DNA from: Prevotella sp. CAG:1185 | GTDB taxonomy: Bacteria > Bacteroidota > Bacteroidia > Bacteroidales > Bacteroidaceae | NCBI GenBank assembly: GCA_000436695.1 | Contig: HF992662.1 | Coordinates: 8,465-36,765 of the forward strand | Direction: 5' to 3' | DNA: 28,301 nucleotides | In this document: positions 6,975 through 14,053 of the stretch, in pieces | Position numbering within the stretch: position 1 is the first letter of the stretch | How the letters are laid out: each line of letters opens with the position of its first letter | The notes under the pieces: model-generated | Database searches by the model: none | What the model saw: the letters and a program-made list of their open reading frames with translations, nothing else | What the model was told of the DNA's origin: nothing | Position numbers and translations under genes: made by a program

Positions 6975-7727
6975 TTACTTTATTTTATATGAAACACCTA
7001 TTGTTCCGTAAATCGGGTAAAGCGTCTGTTCGATTGTATCGAAGTGCTTTCTGAATATTCCGGTGAATCCCCATGAGACGTCGGCAAAGGCTCCCCACTG
7101 CTTGTGGAAGTACCATTCGGCGCCAAGCATCATGCCAAGCTGCCATGAGCGCATGTCGTCGCTGAAGTCGTAAGTGCCGCGGCTGCCCTCGTCAGAGCCA
7201 AGCTCCACCTTTGCTCCGGTGGGGTCGCCGACGCGCAGGTAGCCGTCGTAGGCATATCCGCGGAAGGAGTGCGACCTGACGTAAGACAGATAGGGACCTA
7301 GCTTCAGGTGCAGGTTGCTGTTAAGGGCGTAGGTTGCCTGCAGCGGAAGTGTGAGCATCCACATCTCCACCTCGGAAGCGTTGTGGCCGGTAAACTGGCC
7401 CTCGAGCCTCTGTCCTCCCCTCACGATGGCCATGTGATAGTTCTTGACGGTGGCGTCGATGTTCATTCCCTTGTTCTCAAGATGCAGTCCGGTGGTGAGT
7501 CCCCACTTGTCTGACAGGGGCTTGTATATGCCCAGTCCGAGCGAGAAGTTGGGCTCGAGCTTGTAGCTGTCGAGGTTTCTTATCGTCGCCGGCATGCCTA
7601 TGGGGGCTGTGCCTCCCACGCTGTAGCCGAAGCGCAGGTTGTAAACAAGATTGTCGAATATGCCTGCTCCGAAGGCCGCAGAGGCCGTAAGGACGGTCAG
7701 GACTAATGTGATAAACGTTTTCTTCAT
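6975..7727 (-). CDS. Outer-membrane beta-barrel protein (PorT-like/porin family)
   Basis: This 250-residue protein has a signal peptide (MKKTFITLVLTVLTASAAFG, residues 1-20) followed by alternating hydrophobic strands typical of an 8-10-strand barrel: FSLGLGIYKPLSDKWGLTTGLHLENKGM, WMLTLPLQATYAL, LHLKLGPYLSYV, WQLGMMLGAEWYF, WGAFADVSWGFTGIF and IYGTIGVSYKIK. The final aromatic/positively charged strand is as expected for BAM insertion. The pattern LPLxxxYxL...KxGPYLSY is characteristic of the PorT-like barrel family (PF13568). It starts 2 bases after the end of the PCMD gene, so the two are almost certainly co-translated. Its function is not known. Association with the PCMD lipoprotein and the calycin-like protein suggests a small outer-membrane complex. 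Confidence 0.87.
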   Translation of the reverse strand: MKKTFITLVLTVLTASAAFGAGIFDNLVYNLRFGYSVGGTAPIGMPATIRNLDSYKLEPNFSLGLGIYKPLSDKWGLTTGLHLENKGMNIDATVKNYHMAIVRGGQRLEGQFTGHNASEVEMWMLTLPLQATYALNSNLHLKLGPYLSYVRSHSFRGYAYDGYLRVGDPTGAKVELGSDEGSRGTYDFSDDMRSWQLGMMLGAEWYFHKQWGAFADVSWGFTGIFRKHFDTIEQTLYPIYGTIGVSYKIK

Positions 7728-7729
7728 GA

Positions 7730-8899
7730 CTATTCGGTTGTTTCTTCGCAGACCACTTCAACTTCGTCAACTATAAGCGTGCTGCCTAATGCACCCTTAA
7801 ATGACGCTCCCTCGATACTTGATGTGAATACCACACTTAGGTTATATCCATGGTCAGCAAGTAGTTGCTTGTCTATCTCCGAACGATATTCAAAGTCAAC
7901 ATCAAACGATGTCCACTCTTGTGTGTCTTTAACTTCCGGCACGCGGGCAATTGCTACAATATAAGGACTTGTCAACACATCGTCGCCATGGAGCGTTATG
8001 GCCTTATTATTGTTGTCATGATTTCTGTATATTACAGCATATATATCGCCTTTGTCATAGGTTCCCGGTATCGGTTTCCTTTTTCCGTCAACGCATTCGC
8101 CGCCAGATTTATATTTATACCATCCTGTCAGCTTTAACGGAACTTTATCAAATGTGCGCCCGAAACTTGTTGCCTGCAATGCACCGTCAGTTCCACTGAG
8201 TGCCTTACTCGCATCAAATTCTCCTATATAGAGATTTCCTGCAGCTATACCCATATTGACCATTGAGCCGAAACTGCCGGTGCTCATCGTCTCAAGTTTA
8301 ACGCCCTTTCCCTTATATCCATCGGTTATTGGTGAGGAGGGATAGTTTTCCGGCGGTATTGAGCCGCCAATAAACTGTGCACTTAAATTAAATCCGGGGT
8401 TTCCTGTTGCCCAATTGCCCATCCAGCCGCCAGACTTTGAAAGGTCGCTCCATTCATAGAACTGACCGCCGGCACTGCCGTCTACAAGCCGTATGCTCTC
8501 AAAATCAAACTTGTTTGGCGATTCCGTAAGCCTAAATGACACGTTGTAAACACGGCTCCAATTACCGTCTTCAGACGTAACCTTATAAGTTACTTCCTTT
8601 TCGTCGCTGAAATCGTGCACCGAACCGCTTGCCGGCTCAATCTTTGCGCCTTCGGTTATATGAAATATCGGCGCCATTGCAGATACATCTGCGCCCTCTT
8701 TAATTTCAAAAACGATGTTATTCGCATCTGAAAGCACGTTTACCAGCGTGTCGCTGGGCGCGAAGAATATGTCTGAAGAATTGTCTGTGTGTACGTATGC
8801 CTGCTCGATGTCGCATTCAGCGTTGAGCGGCTCGTCCTTAAAGCAGGATGTCAACGAGCTGCATACGGCGATTGTCAGAAGTATATTGGTGAACTTCAT
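7730..8899 (-). CDS. PCMD domain-containing lipoprotein
   Basis: This 389-residue predicted lipoprotein has a lipobox ending at Cys19 (SLTSC). An N-terminal Ig-like domain (about 25-130) shows the DUF5018-type pattern IFHITEGAKIEPASG...TYKVTSEDGNWSRVYNVSF. It is followed by a PCMD domain (putative carbohydrate metabolism domain, PF13201, about 135-385): FDFESIRL, WSDLSKSGGWMGNWATGNPGF, GKGVKLETMSTGSFG, GNLYIGEFDA, LTGWYKYKSGG, DIYAVIYR and STLIVDEVEVVCE. The family name reflects its gene context, and no reaction has been shown that I can cite. It is the first gene of the operon, behind the promoter at 8929-8960, and is probably anchored in the outer membrane. Confidence 0.87.
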   Translation of the reverse strand: MKFTNILLTIAVCSSLTSCFKDEPLNAECDIEQAYVHTDNSSDIFFAPSDTLVNVLSDANNIVFEIKEGADVSAMAPIFHITEGAKIEPASGSVHDFSDEKEVTYKVTSEDGNWSRVYNVSFRLTESPNKFDFESIRLVDGSAGGQFYEWSDLSKSGGWMGNWATGNPGFNLSAQFIGGSIPPENYPSSPITDGYKGKGVKLETMSTGSFGSMVNMGIAAGNLYIGEFDASKALSGTDGALQATSFGRTFDKVPLKLTGWYKYKSGGECVDGKRKPIPGTYDKGDIYAVIYRNHDNNNKAITLHGDDVLTSPYIVAIARVPEVKDTQEWTSFDVDFEYRSEIDKQLLADHGYNLSVVFTSSIEGASFKGALGSTLIVDEVEVVCEETTE

Positions 8900-8928
8900 T
8901 TATGATACGGGTATGATTTAATATCTTG

Positions 8929-8960
8929 CAAAGATATTCCAAAAAACGATGCTGTCCAAA
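8929..8960 (-). promoter_or_regulatory. Bacteroidetes-type promoter of the PCMD operon
   Basis: On the minus strand, TTTG (8960-8957), a 20-base spacer and TATCTTTG (8936-8929) match the TTTG/TAnnTTTG consensus. Transcription would start near 8922, about 20 bases before the start codon. Confidence 0.75.
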
Positions 8961-9147
8961 TTTTTTTAACAATAATTGCATTTTTTAGACTAAACTTTTT
9001 TGTCTGGTAAAGTTTTTTATGTGTCCTGTCGATAAATTGGCTTTGTACGTGCATTGTAATGTTTTATGATTTCCGTGACGCTCTGTCACTCCTTTTCAGG
9101 TCATGTCAGAACCTGTCTTTAAAGCACCTCCACACCCCCTGTTTTCC
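8961..9147. other. Non-coding part of the divergent 603-base gap
   Basis: AT-rich sequence upstream of the PCMD promoter. It holds no credible reading frame. A weak GTGAC-5-GTCAC dyad at 9075-9089 is not convincing as a terminator or operator. Confidence 0.5.
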
Positions 9148-9260
9148 AAAAGGCCACCTTTTAGCCTCCAAAAGGCCACATATTGCACGCTAAAAGGCCG
9201 TCTTTTAGAGCCTAAAAGGTGGCCTTTTGCAACGCATTGAATGTCAGGAAGTTACACAGG
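9148..9260. repeat. R1 22-bp palindromic array, locus B
   Basis: Four units start at 9148, 9170, 9192 and 9214, each exactly 22 bp long. Unit 1 has core AAAAGGCCACCTTTT and unit 4 its exact reverse complement AAAAGGTGGCCTTTT, so they can form a 15-bp stem. Unit 2 is degenerate (CCACATATT). The tail ATTGAATGTCAGGAAGTTAC begins at 9236. This is the only R1 array not placed downstream of a gene: it lies between the divergent PCMD operon and dapB, well clear of both promoters. Confidence 0.88.
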
Positions 9261-9445
9261 CAGTATGAAACACCGCTGCCAAAAGCCTTTTCTGCATGCT
9301 TAAAGCGCATTTATAGAGAGCGCTGTGGGCGGCGTCAAGTATTAATGTCCGGCGCGTATCATGGCCGGGAACTGCAGCCGTTGCCGTGCATTGCGGCTTT
9401 GCGCGGTAAAAATAAGTTATGTGAAATTAAAAAAACTCTTTTGTC

Positions 9446-9476
9446 TTTGTTTTCTCTCCGACTTATGTTATCTTTG
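9446..9476 (+). promoter_or_regulatory. Bacteroidetes-type promoter of dapB
   Basis: TTTG (9446-9449), a 19-base spacer and TATCTTTG (9469-9476) match the consensus fully. Transcription would begin near 9482, about 20 bases before the dapB ATG at 9503. Confidence 0.8.
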
Positions 9477-9502
9477 CAGATGATTTAAATCGCGATTTAA
9501 TT

Positions 9503-10258
9503 ATGAAAATAGCTCTTATCGGCTATGGCAAGATGGGCAAGATGATTGAGCAGATAGCCCTTGGCCGTGGCCACCAAATTGTAAGTATAATCGACATCGA
9601 CAATCAGCAGGACTTCGACAGCGAGGCCTTTGCTTCGGCTGATGTTGCTATCGAGTTCACCAATCCTACTGCCGCCTACGGCAACTATCTCAAGGCCTTT
9701 GCGCACAACGTCAAGGTGGTGTCAGGCTCTACGGGATGGATGAAAGACCACGGCGACGATGTCAGAAAGATGTGTTCTGAAGGCGGACAGACCCTTTTCT
9801 GGGCATCTAACTTCAGCATCGGCGTTGCCATATTCTCTGCCGTCAACCGCTATCTGGCAAAGATAATGAACGGTTTTCCGCAGTATTCGGTAACTATGGA
9901 GGAGACTCACCACGTGCATAAGCTCGACGCTCCGAGCGGCACCGCCATAACTCTTGCCGAGGATATAATAGACAATCTCGACCGCAAGGACAAATGGGTG
10001 AAGGGCACTCTTGTTGCTCCCGACGGCCATGTGGAAGGCTCTGCCGACTGTGCCGACAACGAGTTGCGCATCGACTCAGTGCGCCGCGGCGAGGTGCCTG
10101 GCATCCACACCATTAAATACGACAGCGAGGCCGACTGCATAACCATCACTCACGACGCCCATTCGCGTCAGGGTTTCGCCCTCGGCGCAGTGCTTGCAGC
10201 CGAATATACTGTGAACCACAGCGGACTGCTGACGATAAGTGATATGTTTAAATTTTAA
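9503..10258 (+). CDS. dapB: 4-hydroxy-tetrahydrodipicolinate reductase (DapB)
   Basis: This 251-residue enzyme of the lysine/diaminopimelate pathway reduces 4-hydroxy-tetrahydrodipicolinate to tetrahydrodipicolinate with NAD(P)H in the cytoplasm. The N-terminal Rossmann loop is ALIGYGKMGKMIEQIA, followed by IEFTNPTAAYGNYLKAF and SGSTGW. WASNFSIGVAIFSAVNRYLA marks the start of the substrate domain. The signature EETHHVHKLDAPSGTAI contains the catalytic His pair and Lys. RRGEVPGIHTIKYDSEAD and HDAHSRQGFALGAVLAAEY complete the fold. The length is typical for the Bacteroidetes form. It is the first gene of the dapB-lepB-S26-wbqC-like cluster and has a clear promoter. The gap to lepB is filled by an R2 element. 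Confidence 0.96.
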   Translation: MKIALIGYGKMGKMIEQIALGRGHQIVSIIDIDNQQDFDSEAFASADVAIEFTNPTAAYGNYLKAFAHNVKVVSGSTGWMKDHGDDVRKMCSEGGQTLFWASNFSIGVAIFSAVNRYLAKIMNGFPQYSVTMEETHHVHKLDAPSGTAITLAEDIIDNLDRKDKWVKGTLVAPDGHVEGSADCADNELRIDSVRRGEVPGIHTIKYDSEADCITITHDAHSRQGFALGAVLAAEYTVNHSGLLTISDMFKF

Positions 10259-10264
10259 ATTTAA

Positions 10265-10455
10265 GGAGTTAAAGTAGTTAAAGGAGTTATCGCAGGCTGT
10301 GCCTGCTAAGTAGTTAAAGTCATTAGCCTTGAAGGTATTTTGCACGTGTACGGTGTGTACTTGATTATTTATACCAAGAATAATCCTCAAGAGTAATGAC
10401 TTTAACTCCTAAGCCGTACTTGTACGGCGATAACTACTTTAACTCCTTTAACTAC
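10265..10455. repeat. R2 inverted-repeat element with subterminal hairpins (copy 2)
   Basis: The left arm (10265-10335) and right arm (10385-10455) are inverted copies of about 70 bp. From the outside in they read GGAGTTAAAGTAGTTAAAG, GAGTTATC, a hairpin, TAAGTAGTTAAAGTCATTA and a CTTGAGG-like end. The hairpins differ: GCAGGC-TGT-GCCTGC (10292-10306) against GCCGTAC-TT-GTACGGC (10413-10428). About 50 bp lie between the arms. It shares layout and words with 2307-2513. It lies between dapB and lepB. Confidence 0.88.
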
Positions 10456-10476
10456 TGCATAAAAAGATTTAACCAA

Positions 10477-11913
10477 ATGATTGACAAAGAAAAGAAACGA
10501 CTTAACATGAAGGTTCAATGGACTAAGTTTACCATTGTAACCCTGTTGTATCTCATATTCCTCTACTGGGTGGAGAGCTGGTGGGGACTTATCGTAGTTC
10601 CGTTCATATTCGACGTATATATCACTAAGAAGATACGCTGGCAGTGGTGGAAAGACTCTGAGCGTCCCGTGCGCTTCATCATGTCGTGGGTAGACGCTCT
10701 CGTGTTCGCGCTCGTGGCTGTATATTTCATCAATCTGTTCTTCTTCCAGAACTATGTCATACCTTCTTCATCACTCGAGAAATCTCTCCTTACAGGCGAC
10801 TACCTCTTCGTAAGCAAGGTAAGCTACGGCCCGCGCATACCGCAGACGCCGCTCACCATGCCGCTGACACAGCACACTCTGCCCGTGTTCGGCTGCAAGT
10901 CGTACATCGAGTGGCCGCAGTGGGACTACCGTAGAGTGAAAGGCTTGGGCCATGTCAAGCTTAACGATATCGTGGTGTTCAACTATCCGGCAGGCGACAC
11001 GCTCGTGTCTAAACCGCAATATCAGGCTGCTGACTATTATCAGATGTGCTATTCGTTCGGCAATCAGCTGACAATGGAGCATCCGGACCTTACGAAGATG
11101 ACTCCGCAGCAGCAGTATGACTGGTACAACCGCCTGTATAACATCGGACGTAACTATATCATCGACAACCCGAGAGAATACGGCTCGATAATATCTCGAC
11201 CCGTAGACCGCCGCGAAAACTACGTTAAGCGTTGCGTGGGACTGCCCGGACAGACGCTCCAGATAAAGAACCGCATAGTTTATCTTGACGGCAAACCAAA
11301 CAAGGAACCCGACAACGTGCAGTACACTTACAAGATTAAACTGCTGCAACCGCTGCCCGAAGACCTGATGTATGAACTCGGAATAAGCATGGAAGACCTT
11401 ACCAGTCTGAACGAGAACGGATACATGCCGCTCACCAAGAAGGCTGCCGACGCGCTGGCTAAGCGCCGCGACCTCGTGGCAAGCATCACGCTCAACACCG
11501 ACGCTACCACGGGAGACCTGTACCCGTTGAACGCCAACACGGGCTGGACACGCGACAACTACGGTCCGGTATGGATTCCGCAGAAGGGCAAGACCATAAC
11601 ACTTAACATGAAAAACATTGCCGTTTACGAGCGTCCTATACGTGTGTATGAGGGCAACCAGCTTGAAGTTAAGAACGGAAAGATATACATTAACGGCAAG
11701 CAGACCAATAAGTACACGTTCAAGATGGACTATTACTGGATGATGGGCGACAACCGCCACAACTCAGCCGACTCACGTTACTGGGGCTTTGTGCCCGAAG
11801 ACCACATCGTGGGCAAGCCTATCTTCATCTGGTGGAGCAGCGATCCCGACCGCAGCGGATTCTCAAGAGTGCGCTGGAACCGCCTGTTCCGTTTTGTTGA
11901 TGACATTAAGTAA
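10477..11913 (+). CDS. lepB: Signal peptidase I (LepB)
   Basis: This is a 478-residue type I leader peptidase that cleaves Sec and Tat signal peptides at the outer face of the inner membrane. Hydrophobic segments lie at about residues 18-46 and 70-90. They are followed by box B YVIPSSSLEKSL, with the nucleophile Ser99 before Leu-Glu, and box D ENYVKRCVGLPGQT, with the general-base Lys251. Box E is MMGDNRHNSADSRYWGFVPE. The protein is longer than the E. coli enzyme because of insertions between the boxes, as is usual in Bacteroidetes. The frame is open to 10396, but that part overlaps the R2 element, so I use the ATG at 10477. The ATG at 10507 (MKVQWTKF) is an equally possible start. It is followed by a degenerate paralogue. 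Confidence 0.94.
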   Translation: MIDKEKKRLNMKVQWTKFTIVTLLYLIFLYWVESWWGLIVVPFIFDVYITKKIRWQWWKDSERPVRFIMSWVDALVFALVAVYFINLFFFQNYVIPSSSLEKSLLTGDYLFVSKVSYGPRIPQTPLTMPLTQHTLPVFGCKSYIEWPQWDYRRVKGLGHVKLNDIVVFNYPAGDTLVSKPQYQAADYYQMCYSFGNQLTMEHPDLTKMTPQQQYDWYNRLYNIGRNYIIDNPREYGSIISRPVDRRENYVKRCVGLPGQTLQIKNRIVYLDGKPNKEPDNVQYTYKIKLLQPLPEDLMYELGISMEDLTSLNENGYMPLTKKAADALAKRRDLVASITLNTDATTGDLYPLNANTGWTRDNYGPVWIPQKGKTITLNMKNIAVYERPIRVYEGNQLEVKNGKIYINGKQTNKYTFKMDYYWMMGDNRHNSADSRYWGFVPEDHIVGKPIFIWWSSDPDRSGFSRVRWNRLFRFVDDIK

Positions 11914-11923
11914 AAGTAATATA

Positions 11924-12112
11924 TTAAGGACTTTGAATTAAGAAAGGAAGTATGGCGCCGGCCGTAAGGCCCGTTAGTTTGGCGTGAGTAACGTCTTGAC
12001 GCGCCACGGCATCTGTCGCAGCGGCACATAAGAAGGCTGTTAACAATGGCAGATAAGCATCCGGCCGCAGGGCCTGCGCCTTACTTCTTGACGCTTAATT
12101 CATAATCCTTAA
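11924..12112. repeat. R3 inverted-repeat, MITE-like element between the two signal peptidase genes
   Basis: The left arm (11924-11970) and right arm (12061-12112) are imperfect inverted copies. TTAAGGA-CTTTGAATTAAG, GGAAGTATGGCGC and GGCCGTAAGGCC on the left match, reversed, the right arm TTAAGGATTATGAATTAAG, GAAGTAAGGCGC and GGCCCTGCGGCC. Total length is 189 bp, close to R2 copy 2. The outer words are those of the AT-rich blocks near tcdA. No transposase gene is nearby. Confidence 0.75.
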
Positions 12113-12123
12113 CCCTAAGGACT

Positions 12124-12843
12124 ATGAGAAGTGCGCTCAAGTTTGTGATGGCGTTGATAGTCACAATCTTGTTGATGTTGGCTTTCCGCGCTTTGGTGTT
12201 TACCGTATATACGGTCAGTGGCTCAGGCCTTGAGCCTTGCTTTATTAACGGCGACCGTGTGCTGGTAAACAGGTGGAGCTATGGCCTGCGCACGGGCGGC
12301 GGTCCTTATTTCAGATACACGCGCTGGATGTCATCGCCGGTTGAGCGCGGCGACCTCGTTGCCTTCAACTGTCCTTCCGATTCATCCGTACCATTCACCA
12401 ATCTTCCTGTAAGCGCCTGCTATTGCACAGGCGTGCCCGGCGACACCGTCATGGCCGACGGCGTAAGGCTGATTGTGCCCGGACGCGGCCACATAGTGAA
12501 GGTTAACGACAGCAACGTGCGCCTGCTGTGCTATTTATATAATAGGTACGAGGGGCACAGCGCAAGGGTTGTTGACGGCCGTCTGATAGTAGACGGAGCT
12601 GAGACGCGCTGCGCGTCGTTCGCCAACGACTATTACTGGTTCAGTTCGGGACGTCCGTCAGAGCCTTACGACTCGCGCTATTTCGGTTTCGTTCCCGAGA
12701 GTCACATCATCGGCAGGGTGGCTGTGCTGCTCTATTCGGTAGACCCTTCGCTGCCGTTCTACGAGTGTCTGCGCCCCGGACGCAACATGCAGGTGATACG
12801 AAAGCCTGACGCCCCTTACGCGGAGCAGTGCCGCAGGCAGTAG
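12124..12843 (+). CDS. S26-family signal peptidase homologue lacking the catalytic dyad
   Basis: This is a 239-residue paralogue of LepB with one N-terminal transmembrane helix (about residues 7-28). It aligns without gaps to the preceding lepB around box B: YVIPSSSLEKSLLTGD in LepB against YTVSGSGLEPCFINGD here, so Gly35 replaces the nucleophile Ser. At box D, YVKRCVGLPG in LepB corresponds to ACYCTGVPGD, so Cys99 replaces the general-base Lys. Box E keeps only YDSRYFGFVPESHIIG, and the GDNR part reads SSGR. The fold is probably intact but classical Ser-Lys catalysis cannot occur. It may be a structural partner or regulator of LepB, or use another chemistry, for example through Ser34 or the cysteines. 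It is separated from lepB by an R3 element and followed by a hairpin. Confidence 0.85.
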   Translation: MRSALKFVMALIVTILLMLAFRALVFTVYTVSGSGLEPCFINGDRVLVNRWSYGLRTGGGPYFRYTRWMSSPVERGDLVAFNCPSDSSVPFTNLPVSACYCTGVPGDTVMADGVRLIVPGRGHIVKVNDSNVRLLCYLYNRYEGHSARVVDGRLIVDGAETRCASFANDYYWFSSGRPSEPYDSRYFGFVPESHIIGRVAVLLYSVDPSLPFYECLRPGRNMQVIRKPDAPYAEQCRRQ

Positions 12844-12889
12844 GCAAGAGGCGCTTTGAGGCGTCAGAACGCAAGATTTTCAGCTATGC

Positions 12890-12925
12890 GCGCCATTGCT
12901 CCGTTGCGTTGAAATGGCGCTTTTT
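12890..12925 (+). terminator. Possible terminator or attenuator between the S26 homologue and the WbqC-like gene
   Basis: GCGCCATT (12890-12897) pairs with AATGGCGC (12913-12920) around a 15-base loop and is followed by TTTTTG. It lies 46 bases after the stop codon and 46 bases before the next start. It could end the lepB transcript or reduce expression of the downstream gene. Confidence 0.6.
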
Positions 12926-12970
12926 GATAACGTAAAACATCCCAAGAAACAACAAACCCACTTAAATATT

Positions 12971-13624
12971 ATGTCAGAAGCATTGCTTTCATCGGCCTAT
13001 TTCGGCCCTGTTCAATGGTATCAGAAACTCAACCGCTACGACAAGGTGAGCGTTGAGGCTTACGACAGTTTCATAAAGCAGACCTACCGCAACCGCTGCG
13101 TGATAGCCACTGCCAACGGAGTGCAGGCCCTCACGGTGCCAGTGGAGCGCACAACCGAGCCTGCTGCGGCGGAAGATTCGCCACAGGCGCTCAAATGTCT
13201 CATGAAGGACGTGCGCATAAGCGACCACGGCAACTGGCGCCATTTGCACTGGAACGCGCTGATGAGCGCATACGGCGAGTCGCCGTTCTTTGAGTATTAT
13301 GCCGACGACATAAGGCCGTTCTTTGAAAAGAAGTGGACATTCCTCTATGACTTTAACATGGAGATATGCGCCAAAATGTGCGAACTCATCGACATTGAGC
13401 CACACATAGAGCCTACGGCGGAGTTTGTTCCGCACGATGAAATGGCAGATTCGGGCGTTGACGACTACCGCGAAGTTATCCGCCCCAAGCACAGTCAGCC
13501 CGACCCGATGTTCACCCCCAGGCGCTATTATCAGGTGTATGAACAGCGCCACGGCTTTCTGCCCAACCTCAGCATACTCGACCTGCTGTTCAACATGGGC
13601 AACGAGAGCGTGCTGTATCTTTAG
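12971..13624 (+). CDS. WbqC-like family protein
   Basis: This 217-residue protein of the WbqC-like family (PF08889) has members that occur in polysaccharide and O-antigen clusters as well as in Bacteroidetes housekeeping regions. Its biochemistry is not settled. The N-terminal LLSSAYFGPVQWYQKLNRYDKVSVEAYD, then FIKQTYRNRCVIATANGVQALTVPV, are family hallmarks. So are DHGNWRHLHWNALMSAYGESPFFEYY and the C-terminal YYQVYEQRHGFLPNLSILDLLFNMG. There is no signal peptide, so it is cytoplasmic. The frame is open to 12896, but that region is the preceding hairpin, so the ATG at 12971 is used. It is the last gene of the dapB-lepB cluster. A strong terminator follows 180 bases later. Confidence 0.88.
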   Translation: MSEALLSSAYFGPVQWYQKLNRYDKVSVEAYDSFIKQTYRNRCVIATANGVQALTVPVERTTEPAAAEDSPQALKCLMKDVRISDHGNWRHLHWNALMSAYGESPFFEYYADDIRPFFEKKWTFLYDFNMEICAKMCELIDIEPHIEPTAEFVPHDEMADSGVDDYREVIRPKHSQPDPMFTPRRYYQVYEQRHGFLPNLSILDLLFNMGNESVLYL

Positions 13625-13804
13625 CGCCAATCGGCCATAAGGCCGCAATGGCTTTATCTGTTTTACGCATTCATGATTTCAGCAGTCTTTTAGTTCGCTT
13701 TTCCTTGAACAGTCAGCTATGCCTGCGATAAATCCGACTAAAATCTGCTCAGTATAAAGCAAATATCCCGACCGAATCCTGATAACCTGTTTGGGCTTAA
13801 CAAT

Positions 13805-13851
13805 AAAAGGCTCACGGCATAACTGTATTAGCGGTGCCGTGAGCCTTTTTC
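13805..13851 (+). terminator. Intrinsic terminator after the WbqC-like gene
   Basis: Perfect 15-bp inverted repeat AAAAGGCTCACGGCA (13805-13819) and TGCCGTGAGCCTTTT (13835-13849), a 15-base loop and a T-run (TTTTTCTT). It ends the dapB cluster. Confidence 0.9.
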
Positions 13852-14053
13852 TTACGGTTTCATCGTGCCAAAGGCGGTGATAAGAGCCGTATGTTTTGCT
13901 TTTTTAACCCTTGCGTTTTCTTGTTTCTTTACAAAATAAATTTCAGTTCCGGCAAAACGTCTGTCCCTTTTATTACCATCGGCATGCCCCATGATGTCCG
14001 TTTTTTCCCATTTAATCGCTTTAATCATGCCATTTCATCGTGTTTCAGTATCT

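Noticed and set aside
9075..9089. GTGAC-CTCTG-like dyad as terminator
   Set aside because: A 5-bp stem with no preceding gene on either strand and only a weak T-run.
9219..9488. Possible small protein (89 codons) upstream of dapB
   Set aside because: It starts inside an R1 array and runs through the dapB promoter. The sequence has no domain-like pattern.
10396..10476. N-terminal extension of lepB
   Set aside because: It overlaps the right arm of an R2 repeat and has the translated repeat as its sequence. LepB homologues start near MIDKEKK or MKVQWTKF.
10771..11760. Long reading frame of 329 codons opposite lepB
   Set aside because: It is the antisense shadow of lepB. The composition is that of a reversed coding strand, with no recognisable domain or start signal.
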